A stretch of DNA of 64,000 nt from UBA4582 sp965657335 (GTDB taxonomy: Bacteria > Pseudomonadota > Gammaproteobacteria > Pseudomonadales > Azotimanducaceae). The stretch covers positions 62,001-126,000 of the forward strand of contig CBFHOH010000007.1 in assembly GCA_965657335.1 (NCBI GenBank), read 5' to 3'. Of this stretch, positions 36,363 through 45,993 are shown one piece after another. The translations under genes and the position numbers were made by a program. Numbering within the stretch: the stretch's first letter is position 1; each line of letters begins with the position of its first letter. Below the pieces are notes generated by a model. That model did not search any database. It saw only the letters and a list, made by a program, of their open reading frames with translations, and was not told where the DNA came from.

Positions 36363-36887
36363 AAAACCGTTTTTGCTCAGGTCATGGCACGCCTGTTGTT
36401 GTTAGCCATATTGGCATTCAGCGAACCGAAATCGATCAATATCTGGTCTGTAGGCAAGGCGAGCATCTTGACAGTGCAAGAGGCGACGCCCGCAAATACC
36501 CTGATATTCACCCTAATATCCCCATTTTCGGCCCGATAAAGAAAAAATCTCGAATAATTTTGCAAACATTGCCTCTATTTGCTAGCGAATGTTACTTTCA
36601 CGAGGTATAGTTTGAATACCCATCTATTTTGGGTGGGAAAATAAAAAAGTGCTCAAGTGGCACAAAAAACAGGGGTCTGTTGTATTCGTAGAGAATATCT
36701 ATATACTCCGCCGGGCTTGAAAGTATGACTTGTATTTATTCCTCGTATTTCGAAGTTTTCTTAGAATTATTCTTAGTAGTGCCTCGTCCTCTAGTTTATA
36801 AGTAACAGCCCGATTTCTAGCTCAACGCCTTTTTTATGGAAAAAATTTATCAAAGGTAACAATTACTTCTAAATTTTAGGAACTATT
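36363..36887 (+). other. Long AT-rich region and leader before cold-shock gene
   Basis: No credible gene. The right part (from about 36600) is A+T-rich and probably carries the promoter and a long untranslated leader, as cold-shock genes usually have. TATAGT at 36606-36611 is a possible -10. The left part would hold the panE promoter. Confidence 0.4.
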
Positions 36888-37097
36888 ATGTCTAATACAG
36901 TAACAGGTACAGTTAAGTGGTTTAACGAAGCCAAAGGTTTTGGTTTTATCGAACAGGAATCAGGTCCAGACGTCTTTGCACACTTTAGTGCGATCTCAGG
37001 TTCAGGCTTCAAAACATTGGCTGAAGGCCAAAAAGTAGAGTTCACGATTACTGCTGGTCAGAAAGGGCCACAAGCAGAAAATATCGTCGCTGTATAA
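36888..37097 (+). CDS. Cold-shock domain protein (CspA family)
   Basis: 69 residues: TGTVKWFNEAKGFGFIEQESG and VFAHFSAI are the RNA-binding motifs. TTAGGAACTATT upstream supplies a ribosome site. It is one of two Csp genes in the window and, unlike the one at 10904, stands alone with a long leader and strong terminator, suggesting its own control, perhaps by temperature. Confidence 0.95.
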   Translation: MSNTVTGTVKWFNEAKGFGFIEQESGPDVFAHFSAISGSGFKTLAEGQKVEFTITAGQKGPQAENIVAV

Positions 37098-37156
37098 TCT
37101 AATCGCTGAAAATCACGGGCCATCATGCCCCTGGTGAAAGTCGGCATTTAGATAAG

Positions 37157-37185
37157 AAAGAGCACCTTCGGGGGCTCTTTTTTTT
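37157..37185 (+). terminator. Rho-independent terminator of the cold-shock gene
   Basis: Stem GAGCACC / GGGGCTC (37160-37166 with 37171-37177, one mismatch), UUCG tetraloop and a run of eight T. It lies 60 bases after the stop. Confidence 0.9.
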
Positions 37186-37297
37186 GTCTGAATTTTGTTG
37201 CAGATTAATGTAAGGCATTATAAATGTGACGGCGCTTAGTTTTTATGTCAGTATCGAAAGGCCTTTCTGCGGGACTTATGGCCTAGGACATTAAGCA

Positions 37298-38611
37298 ATG
37301 AATTTTGTAACAAGACTTCGATCTTTGGGTATGCGGGTGATGAGCTCGGAATCCTTTCTCGCGTTAAGACGGCGCAGGAGTCGGTTGTTCGACAAAAAGC
37401 GCATAGAAGCGCCCGCGGTGCACTATTTCCACCAAGTTGATGATCCCTACAGCTTTCTCGCGGTGCAAAAACTTGCCGCGCTACAAGCCCGCTACAACAT
37501 TCATTTCATTTCTCACCTGGTCAGCGCGCCGTCTGCTGAATTCAAGGGCGACGCAACCCGATACGACGCTTGCTCGATAGCCGATGCTAGTAGCATTGGA
37601 GCGTTTTTTGGCGTTTTGCCTCCCTTTGCTGGCACCGTTCCGGATCAACGGCAGGTTGATCATGCCAACCAGGCATTAGTTGCGGCACTTGGTTCAACAG
37701 ATCCCTCGGCTTTTGCCAGTAGCGCTATCGCCGTTGGCGAAAGCATTTGGCGTCGTCATGCATCAGATGATAGCGGGATTCAATCATCGGACCCGGTAAA
37801 TCTCGCTGCAGGAGATGCCTTGCAGGCAGAGCTTGGCCACTACTTCGGCGCAACGTTTTATTTTGAAGGTGAGTGGTTTTGGGGGCTTGACCGATTACAT
37901 TTGTTGGAACAACGACTTATCGATGCAGGGTACAGTTCTAGCCCCCTCAGTGCCATGTGCGCGCCACTGCCGACTGCCAACTATACCTTCGGCAAGGAAA
38001 CCGCAGCAGTGACGTTGGAGTACTTTCCTTCGTTGCGAAGTCCCTATACCGCAATTGGGCATAGCAGGGTGGCTGACCTGGTAAACCGTAGCGGTGTTTC
38101 TCTGAAGCTACGCCCGGTGATGCCAATGATGATGCGCGGTATACCAGCGCCGCGAGCAAAGCAGGTTTACATCATGATGGATGCGGGACGCGAAGCACGG
38201 TTTCATGGTATTCCCTTCGGGCGGTTTGTCGATCCATTTGGCGACCCCGTACTGAAAGCGTTCAGCCTGTTTCCAGGAGCAGTGGCGCAGGACAGGGGAA
38301 TGGATTTCGTTGGGAGTTATTTATCCGCATGTTTTGCTGAGGGGATTGATGTGACGAGTGCAGCCGGGCTTGCGAAGGTGCTGGATCGTATCGGCCTGAA
38401 CTTGGCAGAAGTAGATCAGCAAAGTGGGTCGTTTGATTGGCAAGTGTTGCTGCAGGAAAACATTGATGCAATGAACGGTGCTGGACTTTGGGGTGTGCCG
38501 GGGTTCAGGGTATCCTCCGCCGATGAAGCACCGTTTAGTTGTTGGGGCCAAGACAGGATTTGGCGAGTTGAAGCAGAAATAGCTAAGCGATCAAGTGCCC
38601 ATGCTGCTTGA
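37298..38611 (+). CDS. Tandem DsbA-fold (2-hydroxychromene-2-carboxylate isomerase-like) protein
   Basis: 437 residues with two thioredoxin-fold halves. The first starts at VHYFHQVDDPYSFLAVQ (near residue 41), the second at VTLEYFPSLRSPYTAIG (near residue 238). Both match the opening of DSBA/HCCA isomerase domains, and neither has a CXXC pair. These domains bind glutathione and isomerise aromatic or other ring intermediates. The neighbours are dioxygenase and acyl-CoA dehydrogenase genes, which suggests a catabolic role. Confidence 0.78.
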   Translation: MNFVTRLRSLGMRVMSSESFLALRRRRSRLFDKKRIEAPAVHYFHQVDDPYSFLAVQKLAALQARYNIHFISHLVSAPSAEFKGDATRYDACSIADASSIGAFFGVLPPFAGTVPDQRQVDHANQALVAALGSTDPSAFASSAIAVGESIWRRHASDDSGIQSSDPVNLAAGDALQAELGHYFGATFYFEGEWFWGLDRLHLLEQRLIDAGYSSSPLSAMCAPLPTANYTFGKETAAVTLEYFPSLRSPYTAIGHSRVADLVNRSGVSLKLRPVMPMMMRGIPAPRAKQVYIMMDAGREARFHGIPFGRFVDPFGDPVLKAFSLFPGAVAQDRGMDFVGSYLSACFAEGIDVTSAAGLAKVLDRIGLNLAEVDQQSGSFDWQVLLQENIDAMNGAGLWGVPGFRVSSADEAPFSCWGQDRIWRVEAEIAKRSSAHAA

Positions 38612-38685
38612 GCGTCTTGATGTTAAGAACAGCCCAACCTCCTTCAGATCTCGCAGCTTTCGTGCGAACCCCCGTCTTTTATCGT

Positions 38686-39846
38686 TTAAATCGACAGATC
38701 CTTAAGATTATAGTCCATCAGATATTTCGCTCGATTTGCTTCGGTATCTTGAAACTTTTCAATTATTTTCAAGAATGGCTGGTACTCGAACCTGCTTTCG
38801 TCTTTGTAATGATTTGCCCTTGCGTCAATCGCGATGGGGATCACTGCAGAGCGCTCGAAAATACGTTGTTCGTCATAAGTCTCACTATCGGTTTGACTAA
38901 GTGCGCCTTTTTGCCCAAGCACCGAAGATCGACGGTGAAACCCAAAAGTCAGTGAAACTCTCAGATCTGGCGAGGTGTTGGCAAAAGAACCATGTAAGGC
39001 TTGACGGTTAACAATCGTGACATCTCCGGCTTTGCACATCAAAGGAATGGCATCGGGTAGTTGGTCTGATCCACCATTTTCTGAAACCATCTGCTTGATA
39101 TCAATTTTGCCTTGTTTGTGAGTGCCGGGAACAACCCAGAGGCAGTTTCGGGGCGTGCAATCGTAAAGTTGCACCTGAAAATTGAACCCGTGTATACCTT
39201 CGTCCCAATTTGCAGCTTGCCAGTGAGTAACGCCGTCCTGGTGCCAGGAGACAGCGCCGCCAAGACCTGGTTGCTTGACGAAGATAGCATCGTTGTAGGG
39301 CACAAAGTCTGCTCCATTGATTGATGCGGCAATAGATAATAGATCTTTGTGGCCATACAGGCGTAAGCCTGCCTCCATAATTTGGCACATCCCGTGCATC
39401 AGGAAGATGGTTTTCTCAGGTGAATCCTCTACAGGTTTTGGCTCCGCCATTTTTGTCGGATGCCGCCCGCCAAGTAGGTCTGTGCCTCCCCAAGGGTCGG
39501 ACAAAGGTTTAGCGAAAGAATAAGGATTCCGTTTGAATGCTTTGCCAAATGCCGGTCGACCTTGTGCATCCAGATACTCGGTTTTATCCATCGGGGCTCT
39601 ATCGAACAGGTCTTGCATTTGCGCCCGTAAAGTTTGAATTTCTTTATCGTCTACTAGGCCTTCAAATACATAGAAGCCATGCTGATTGAACGCATCAAGA
39701 ATTTCTTTGGTCAACATGCCATTCTTTCCGAACTTTGCTGGCCCGCGATTGCCGAGCGCCAGCGCGCGGACTTCTCCCTTCGCGACGTAATCGTCAAGAC
39801 TTTTAGCGTGTTCTTTGATGCTCAGGGTTTTGTTCTCAGACACCAC
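38686..39846 (-). CDS. Phytanoyl-CoA dioxygenase family protein
   Basis: 386 residues. Non-heme iron/2-oxoglutarate oxygenase: the HxD pair is in SWHQDGVTHW and the distal His in RQALHGSFANTSPDLRVS. FNQHGFYVFEGLVDD is a typical opening. Substrates range from fatty acyl-CoA to small natural products. Lies 82 bases downstream of the acyl-CoA dehydrogenase on the same strand, likely one operon. Confidence 0.88.
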   Translation of the reverse strand: MVSENKTLSIKEHAKSLDDYVAKGEVRALALGNRGPAKFGKNGMLTKEILDAFNQHGFYVFEGLVDDKEIQTLRAQMQDLFDRAPMDKTEYLDAQGRPAFGKAFKRNPYSFAKPLSDPWGGTDLLGGRHPTKMAEPKPVEDSPEKTIFLMHGMCQIMEAGLRLYGHKDLLSIAASINGADFVPYNDAIFVKQPGLGGAVSWHQDGVTHWQAANWDEGIHGFNFQVQLYDCTPRNCLWVVPGTHKQGKIDIKQMVSENGGSDQLPDAIPLMCKAGDVTIVNRQALHGSFANTSPDLRVSLTFGFHRRSSVLGQKGALSQTDSETYDEQRIFERSAVIPIAIDARANHYKDESRFEYQPFLKIIEKFQDTEANRAKYLMDYNLKDLSI

Positions 39847-39928
39847 TTGCTCCGTTCAAGTTAAATGATGGATGTACGATATCACATAACTTGCGAAAAT
39901 TAGGTGATGCTATTCTGACAGTGACAAG

Positions 39929-41122
39929 CTAAGCGAATCTCTTAAGCTCGCGGCGCGCAATAACCATTTTATGCACTTCATCCGGACCATCAGCTATTCT
40001 TAAGGCTCTGCCGTTTCGCCACATAGCGGCGACTGGTGTGTCATCAGAAACGCCGAGCGCGCCAAGGCATTGTATTACTCGGTCTAGCACCTGCATCATC
40101 ATATTGGGTACGACTACTTTAACCATAGAGAGTTCTTGTCGCGCATTTTGTTTGCCTACGCTATCCATCTTCCATGCTGCGTACTGCGTCAGGAGGCGTG
40201 CCTGATCGATTTCCATTCTTGAAGTTGCTATCCATTCCTGCACAAACTGTTTGCTTGCAAGCTTTTCGCCATGTGTTTCTCGTTGGTTAGCGTGTACGCA
40301 CATGATCTCAAACGCGCGCTCCGCCATACCAATGGCACGCATGCAATGGTGTATTCTTCCCGGCCCAAGTCGTGCCTGGGCGAGCATGAACCCGCCATGC
40401 TCCGGGCCCAACAAGTTGCTCACGGGTACCCTACAATCGTTGTACTGAATTTCGCAGTGGCCCCCGCCACCGGTATGGCCCATGACGGGCACAGAGCGAA
40501 TCAAATTAAATCCCGGTGTGCTCGTAGGTACGATAAGCATTGATGCGCGTTCATGTGGGTTACCCTCGGGATTTGTCACGACCATAGCGATTGCAAATTC
40601 AGCCCCGACAGCGCCGGAAGTGAACCACTTGTGCCCGTTGATGACATACTCGTCGCCATCTTTGACGGCATGGGTCCTAATGCCTGTCGGATCTGCACCT
40701 GAGGTGTCTGGCTCGGTCATTGAGAAGCAAGACCGGATCTCTCCTTCCAGTAATGGTGTGAGCCATTTGGCGTTTTGTGCATCGGTACCAAATTCCGCCA
40801 GTATTTCGGCATTACCGGTATCCGGCGCTTGACAGTTAAACACTCTGGGCGCTGCAGCGCTGCGACCCATGTGCTCACACAATAATGAGTAATCATGATT
40901 TGATACGCCGGCACCCCATTCTTTGTCGGGCAGATACAGATTCCACAATCCAAGGGATTTAGCTTCCGATCGAAGTAATGTGATCGTTTCGCCATCGCGC
41001 CCGTTCTCAGAGGCTTCGCTCTCCGCATGTATCGTTTTTTCAGCGGGGATGATTTTTTCGTTAATAAACCGCACCACCTGTTCCTCAATTATTCTGCCTT
41101 CTTCTGATATACCGAATTCCAT
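39929..41122 (-). CDS. Acyl-CoA dehydrogenase (ACAD10/11-like)
   Basis: 397 residues, full length. CFSMTEPDTSGADPTGI contacts FAD and substrate; GPGRIHHCMRAIG and the end RIADGPDEVHKMVIARREL are typical of the ACAD10/11 branch. It oxidises an acyl-CoA and passes electrons to ETF. Divergent from hemN across a region with two Anr/FNR-like boxes. Confidence 0.92.
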   Translation of the reverse strand: MEFGISEEGRIIEEQVVRFINEKIIPAEKTIHAESEASENGRDGETITLLRSEAKSLGLWNLYLPDKEWGAGVSNHDYSLLCEHMGRSAAAPRVFNCQAPDTGNAEILAEFGTDAQNAKWLTPLLEGEIRSCFSMTEPDTSGADPTGIRTHAVKDGDEYVINGHKWFTSGAVGAEFAIAMVVTNPEGNPHERASMLIVPTSTPGFNLIRSVPVMGHTGGGGHCEIQYNDCRVPVSNLLGPEHGGFMLAQARLGPGRIHHCMRAIGMAERAFEIMCVHANQRETHGEKLASKQFVQEWIATSRMEIDQARLLTQYAAWKMDSVGKQNARQELSMVKVVVPNMMMQVLDRVIQCLGALGVSDDTPVAAMWRNGRALRIADGPDEVHKMVIARRELKRFA

Positions 41123-41181
41123 CTTCTTTCCTGCCCTGTGAGTTGTTGTGAGGATGCTAGCAAGCGCAAAGCAGGTGAATT

Positions 41182-41195
41182 TTGATCCAGATCAT
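41182..41195. promoter_or_regulatory. FNR/Anr-like box 1
   Basis: TTGATCCAGATCAT, one mismatch to TTGAT-N4-ATCAA. It lies 60 bases before the acyl-CoA dehydrogenase start and about 200 bases before hemN, so it could serve either. Confidence 0.45.
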
Positions 41196-41283
41196 CATGC
41201 GAGTTGTAAGACGGTTTTATCACTGTGAATGATAAATATATAAATAAAAAAGCAATAATGTGAATGCTTTCTGCTGCTGCTGT

Positions 41284-41297
41284 TTGACGTAAATCAA
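41284..41297. promoter_or_regulatory. FNR/Anr-like box 2
   Basis: TTGACGTAAATCAA, one mismatch to TTGAT-N4-ATCAA, 102 bases before the hemN ATG. hemN is a standard target of FNR/Anr, which supports function. Confidence 0.6.
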
Positions 41298-41398
41298 CGC
41301 GATTATCACCAGCCTTCAATACAATGACGGCTACTCAATGATCACCCGCAGCGCGTGCGACCACCCTGACTACCACCCTTGAAAAGTAAATAAAAAAT

Positions 41399-42808
41399 AT
41401 GAAACAACCAGAAAGCACTGCACAAGAAGTCAATGCTGACCTTATCCGCCGTTACAATGTCAGTGGACCAAGATACACGTCTTATCCAACTGCGCTGCAA
41501 TTTGCGCCATACACCGAGGCGGCTTTTAAGGAAGTTGTAAAGTCCTCCATGCTTTCTGCTAAGCGTTCTAACAACAAAGGCGAAGACTTATCGATTTATG
41601 TGCATATCCCATTCTGCGCAACGCTTTGTTACTACTGTGCCTGTAACAAGATAGTCACAAAAAAAAGAGAGCCCGCAGCAGAGTATCTCGCGCTACTTAA
41701 ACAGGAGTTGGCGTTGGTTGCGCCGCTATTTAAGGGCCGGATGGTGTCCCAGTTGCACTGGGGAGGTGGTACGCCGACGTTCTTTGATGATGATCAGTTG
41801 ATTGAACTGATGAACGCACTCAGAGCTGCTTTTGATTTTCGATCAGATCGCGAGGGTGAATTTGGTATCGAAATTGACCCGAGAACGGTAGATGCTGAAA
41901 GAGTAGGTTATCTGCGCAGGTGTGGTTTCAACCGTTTGTCATTTGGTATTCAGGATTTCAATCCGGTAGTGCAAAAAGCAGTGAATCGTATCCAGACTTA
42001 TGCCCAAACCGAAGAAATTCTGAACGCAGCGAGGGATAATGGCTTTGAGTCTATTTCGGTTGATTTGATTTATGGCTTGCCTCACCAGAGCGTATTCACC
42101 TTTGATGAGACCTTGAAGCAAATCATTGATTTGAGACCAGACCGCGTGTCGATATTCAATTACGCACACCTGCCAGAAAGGTTCTCTCCGCAGAAACGCA
42201 TTCTGGTTTCTGATCTGCCAGCGCCGAATGAAAAACTTGAAATCCTGAGCTTGTGCATCGAGCGTCTCACCGGTGCCGGTTATGTTTATATTGGTATGGA
42301 TCATTTTGCATTGCCTGATGATGAATTAGCGATCGCGCAGAAAGAAGGCACGCTGCATAGGAACTTTCAGGGTTACTCGACTTATGCAGACTGTGATTTG
42401 CTGGCCTTGGGCGTGACGGGCATCAGTCATATCGGCGATAGCTATAGCCAAAATGTGAAGGATCTCGAAACCTATCGAGAGAAATTGCAAGCAGGTTCGA
42501 TACCCGTTGAGAAGGGTGTGCTAATTGACCAGGATGACCTTATCCGAAAAGCCGTAATCAACGTGTTGATATGCCAGTTTGAGTTGACCTTCGCGACAAT
42601 CGAAAACACTTTCGATATCGATTTTCAGGCCTATTTTGCCCAAGAGCTTGATACCCTGAAGTTGATGGCGGCTGATGGACTGCTGGTGATTTCTTCGGGG
42701 CAAATTAAGGTGCAGGAAAGTGGACGGCTGTTGATTCGCAACATTTGTATGGTGTTCGATCGTTACATTTCGTCCGGTGGTACGCAGGCATTTTCAAGAG
42801 CAATTTAG
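41399..42808 (+). CDS. hemN: Oxygen-independent coproporphyrinogen III oxidase
   Basis: Radical-SAM enzyme of heme synthesis used when oxygen is low. 469 residues. The cluster motif HIPFCATLCYYCACN contains CxxxCxxC; RYTSYPTALQF at the start and the C-terminal HemN domain are present. Its products serve cytochromes, including the heme d1 enzyme at the right end of the window. The upstream boxes suggest oxygen control. Confidence 0.95.
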   Translation: MKQPESTAQEVNADLIRRYNVSGPRYTSYPTALQFAPYTEAAFKEVVKSSMLSAKRSNNKGEDLSIYVHIPFCATLCYYCACNKIVTKKREPAAEYLALLKQELALVAPLFKGRMVSQLHWGGGTPTFFDDDQLIELMNALRAAFDFRSDREGEFGIEIDPRTVDAERVGYLRRCGFNRLSFGIQDFNPVVQKAVNRIQTYAQTEEILNAARDNGFESISVDLIYGLPHQSVFTFDETLKQIIDLRPDRVSIFNYAHLPERFSPQKRILVSDLPAPNEKLEILSLCIERLTGAGYVYIGMDHFALPDDELAIAQKEGTLHRNFQGYSTYADCDLLALGVTGISHIGDSYSQNVKDLETYREKLQAGSIPVEKGVLIDQDDLIRKAVINVLICQFELTFATIENTFDIDFQAYFAQELDTLKLMAADGLLVISSGQIKVQESGRLLIRNICMVFDRYISSGGTQAFSRAI

Positions 42809-42923
42809 TCAAAGTAGTCGCTTATTGATAAATAGTTGGCAATTCATACAGTAAATTCTTGTATTTTCTATGCTGTTTTTAAGTATGCTCAAGGTCAAAT
42901 TGCACCAATATGGGACTACAGAA

Positions 42924-44720
42924 ATGAGTGAACAGCGTAAAGACCTTGGTTTTGATCCAGACGCCCTGCGGGATAAGTATCGCGAAGAGCGTGACAAGCG
43001 GATTCGCGACGATGCTAATGAACAATATATAGAGGTTAAAGGTGACTTTTCCCACTACATTGACGACCCCTACCTAGATGCTACGCTGGAAAGAGAGCCA
43101 TTAACTGACGAAGTTGATGTCGTGGTTATTGGTGGTGGTTTTGGCGGATTGCTCTCGGCGGCAAGGTTACGAGAGGCTGGCGTCGAGAGTTTGCGAGTCA
43201 TCGAGAAGGGGGGCGACTTCGGTGGCACCTGGTACTGGAATCGCTACCCGGGCGCAGCTTGTGATGTTGAATCATACATTTACCTGCCCTTATGCGAAGA
43301 GCTAGGGTTTGTGCCCAAAGAAAAATATACCCATGCGCCGGAAATACTGGCCCATAGTCGCGCCATTGCTGAAAAGTACGATCTGTACAGCAATGCCTGC
43401 CTGCAAACCGAAGTGTCGGGTATGGAATGGCTGGAAGATGAATCACGTTGGTTAATCAGAACGAACAGAAACGATGCAATGAAATCGCGTTTTGTCGTGA
43501 TGTCGAACGGCCCATTGAACCGACCTAAGCTGCCCGGAATAGAGGGCATAGACAGCTTCAAGGGACACACCTTTCATACCAGTCGCTGGGATTATGATTA
43601 TACCGGTGGTAGCTCTGAAGGTGGCCTCGATGGATTGAAGGACAAGGTGGTCGGTATCATTGGCACCGGCGCGACCGCGGTACAGTGCGTGCCGCATTTG
43701 GGTGAGTCAGCGAAACAGCTTTATGTGTTTCAGCGCACACCTTCTTCAATTGACGTCAGAGATAACACCCAGACGGATCCTGATTGGGCGAAGGCACTCA
43801 AACCCGGATGGCAGAAAGCGCGAATGGAAAATTTTAACACGCTCGTTTCTGGCGGTCTGGCAGATGAAGATTTGGTTAACGATGGCTGGACAGAAATTAT
43901 CCGTAACCTTTTGACCATGGTGAATTTCAGCGAGGCGAAGCTGAATCCACTAGAAATAGCGCAAAAATTAGAGCTGGCTGATTTTCAAAAAATGGAAGAT
44001 ATTCGTGCCCGGGCTCAAGAAATTGTTGACGACCCGGCAACGGCAGAGTCACTAAAACCCTATTATCGTCAGTTTTGTAAGCGCCCCTGTTTCCATGATG
44101 GCTACCTGCCAACGTTTAACCGGTCCAACGTCGAGCTCATCGACACTCAGGGTCAAGGCGTGGATAAGATTACCGAGAAAGGCATTGTTGCCAATGGAAA
44201 AGAGTACGAGCTCGATTGTCTAATTTTCGCAACGGGTTTTGAGGTTGGCACTGAGTACACGCGTCGTGCAGGCTATGACTTGAAAGGAAAGGGCGGTGTG
44301 ACGTTGTCTGAAAAGTGGCAAGAAGGTATCAAAACACTTCACGGCATGCACAGTCGCGGATTCCCCAATGTTTTTATTATCCAAAATGCGCAATCGGCCT
44401 TTACCGTTAATTTCCCTCATGCGATGGACGAGCAAGCAAAGCACCTTAGTTACATTGTTAACCAATGTTTGGGTAGTAACGTGCAGACAGTGGAGGCGAC
44501 GGCTGAAGCAGAAGATGCCTGGGTGCAGGAAATAGTAAGTCTTGCCCGCCTAGGTGAGCAATTTCAGGAGAGTTGCACCCCGGGATATTATAACAACGAG
44601 GGCAAACCGAATTTGCGCACAGTGCAAAATGGGCCCTACGGTGCGGGTGCCAATGCATTTTTCGCGTTGATTAAAAGCTGGCGTGAAGAAGGCTCGATGG
44701 AAGGACTGGAGCTGAATTAG
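42924..44720 (+). CDS. Flavin-containing Baeyer-Villiger-type monooxygenase
   Basis: 598 residues. FAD motif VVIGGGFGGLLSAARL, the Baeyer-Villiger fingerprint FKGHTFHTSRWD and the NADPH motif GIIGTGATAVQ are all in order. It inserts oxygen next to ketones to give esters or lactones. ATG at 42924 is preferred because the preceding 18 codons to 42870 look non-conserved. A downstream alpha/beta hydrolase on the opposite strand could open its products. Confidence 0.9.
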   Translation: MSEQRKDLGFDPDALRDKYREERDKRIRDDANEQYIEVKGDFSHYIDDPYLDATLEREPLTDEVDVVVIGGGFGGLLSAARLREAGVESLRVIEKGGDFGGTWYWNRYPGAACDVESYIYLPLCEELGFVPKEKYTHAPEILAHSRAIAEKYDLYSNACLQTEVSGMEWLEDESRWLIRTNRNDAMKSRFVVMSNGPLNRPKLPGIEGIDSFKGHTFHTSRWDYDYTGGSSEGGLDGLKDKVVGIIGTGATAVQCVPHLGESAKQLYVFQRTPSSIDVRDNTQTDPDWAKALKPGWQKARMENFNTLVSGGLADEDLVNDGWTEIIRNLLTMVNFSEAKLNPLEIAQKLELADFQKMEDIRARAQEIVDDPATAESLKPYYRQFCKRPCFHDGYLPTFNRSNVELIDTQGQGVDKITEKGIVANGKEYELDCLIFATGFEVGTEYTRRAGYDLKGKGGVTLSEKWQEGIKTLHGMHSRGFPNVFIIQNAQSAFTVNFPHAMDEQAKHLSYIVNQCLGSNVQTVEATAEAEDAWVQEIVSLARLGEQFQESCTPGYYNNEGKPNLRTVQNGPYGAGANAFFALIKSWREEGSMEGLELN

Positions 44721-44737
44721 TATTTCACCCAGGGTAT

Positions 44738-44756
44738 CGCCCCGTAAATCGGGGCG
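44738..44756. terminator. Strong hairpin between convergent genes
   Basis: CGCCCCG, loop TAAAT, CGGGGCG: a perfect 7-pair stem between the monooxygenase stop and the hydrolase stop. Only four T follow, so it may work in both directions or with Rho. Confidence 0.6.
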
Positions 44757-44806
44757 CCGCCTATGTTTTGCCATCACATGCTTGGTGACGAGTGGCTAGT
44801 GCCGTT

Positions 44807-45754
44807 CTACGCTGATAGCGCAGGTTGATTTGCCAGATTGTTTTCTCGCTGTATGTCTTGTTCTAACTCGAAAAAGTCACGGGCCAGCTCGGCAACTTGA
44901 TCTGCGTATTCCGCTTCGAGGTGAATATGATGTGGCCCAGGTATGCGAACGACCGTCAAATCAGGATGGTGTTGTTCAGCGACTTTGATCTCGCCTTGGT
45001 ACCAGCTATCCCCTTGTTCTGCGACCACCAGAAAAGCAGGCGAGGTACACTGTTTGAGCATAATGTTGAGCTGATTTCGCGTGTATCGATTTGATGAAGG
45101 GTATCTTATGCGCGGATCAGTTCGCCACGATACGCCACCTTCAACTACTTGGTGTCCTCTAGCGATTAAAATTTTGGCGGCATCAAGCGTTTGGTCAGTC
45201 GCTTCGGTGACTCTGAGTGCCATCGCTTGAGTATTTTCAAATATCTTGGCCGGGCGCGTGTGACCGGTCAACATTTTTTCCATCGCCTGCCGGTTTCCGG
45301 CGACGCGATCCTCATCCGAATACGTTCCCTCTGCGGCGAACCCGTCAATCATAAACGCCCGATTAACGCGTTCTGGGAAAGTTGCTGCGATGACACTGGA
45401 GATTTGTCCGCCCATTGAGTGGCCAATCAAGTTGAATTTTTCCAGCTTGAGTAACGCTGCGATCGACATAATGTCCAGCATATAATCGCTGTGGTGATAT
45501 TGCACACCAGGAGCCCGGTGATCAGATTTACCGTGACCCGCGAGATCTAGCGCAATAATGTTCAGCTCGGGTAGTTGTGGTGCAAGGCGCTCGAAAGTGT
45601 TTGCGTTGTCGAGCCAGCCGTGGATTGCCAGCGTGGGGAATCCATCAGGGCTTCCCCATAACTTTGCGGACATTTTACGGCCAAAAATTTCAAATTCGGC
45701 TTCTTCTCCATGTCTTATCGACGAAGGTTCGCTTGGGCCGTTCAAATGAGTCAT
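44807..45754 (-). CDS. Alpha/beta hydrolase
   Basis: 315 residues. AIHGWLDNANTF, LDLAGHGKSDH, nucleophile elbow IGHSMGG and GPHHIHLEAE (catalytic His). Close in style to serine hydrolase-like/epoxide hydrolase-type enzymes such as SERHL. Its substrate is not evident; it converges on the Baeyer-Villiger monooxygenase, so ester hydrolysis is plausible. Confidence 0.87.
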   Translation of the reverse strand: MTHLNGPSEPSSIRHGEEAEFEIFGRKMSAKLWGSPDGFPTLAIHGWLDNANTFERLAPQLPELNIIALDLAGHGKSDHRAPGVQYHHSDYMLDIMSIAALLKLEKFNLIGHSMGGQISSVIAATFPERVNRAFMIDGFAAEGTYSDEDRVAGNRQAMEKMLTGHTRPAKIFENTQAMALRVTEATDQTLDAAKILIARGHQVVEGGVSWRTDPRIRYPSSNRYTRNQLNIMLKQCTSPAFLVVAEQGDSWYQGEIKVAEQHHPDLTVVRIPGPHHIHLEAEYADQVAELARDFFELEQDIQRENNLANQPALSA

Positions 45755-45993
45755 AGGGGGCTACTTCCCGAAAAACGCAGGAGTATAGCGTCTATCATGT
45801 CGAAATTGTTTTAATCAGGTCCTTAAAGTAGATGAAATAGCCCCAGAAATCCCCTCCAATTCACCAGTTTGATATCCAGTGTGCACGCCGGGTGTGCATA
45901 CGAAAACGATGGTGATCGGGCAAAAGTTAAGCAAACAAATATAAAAACACGTGTAGAATCACCGCGCAGTCGCTAAAAAGTAGGGATAACGCA

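Noticed and set aside
38608..38955. 115-codon plus-strand frame after the DsbA-fold gene
   Set aside because: It overlaps the PhyH gene on the other strand, which is well supported.
45870..45905. TGTGCA direct repeat before the TauD-type gene
   Set aside because: A six-base repeat is too short to distinguish from chance.
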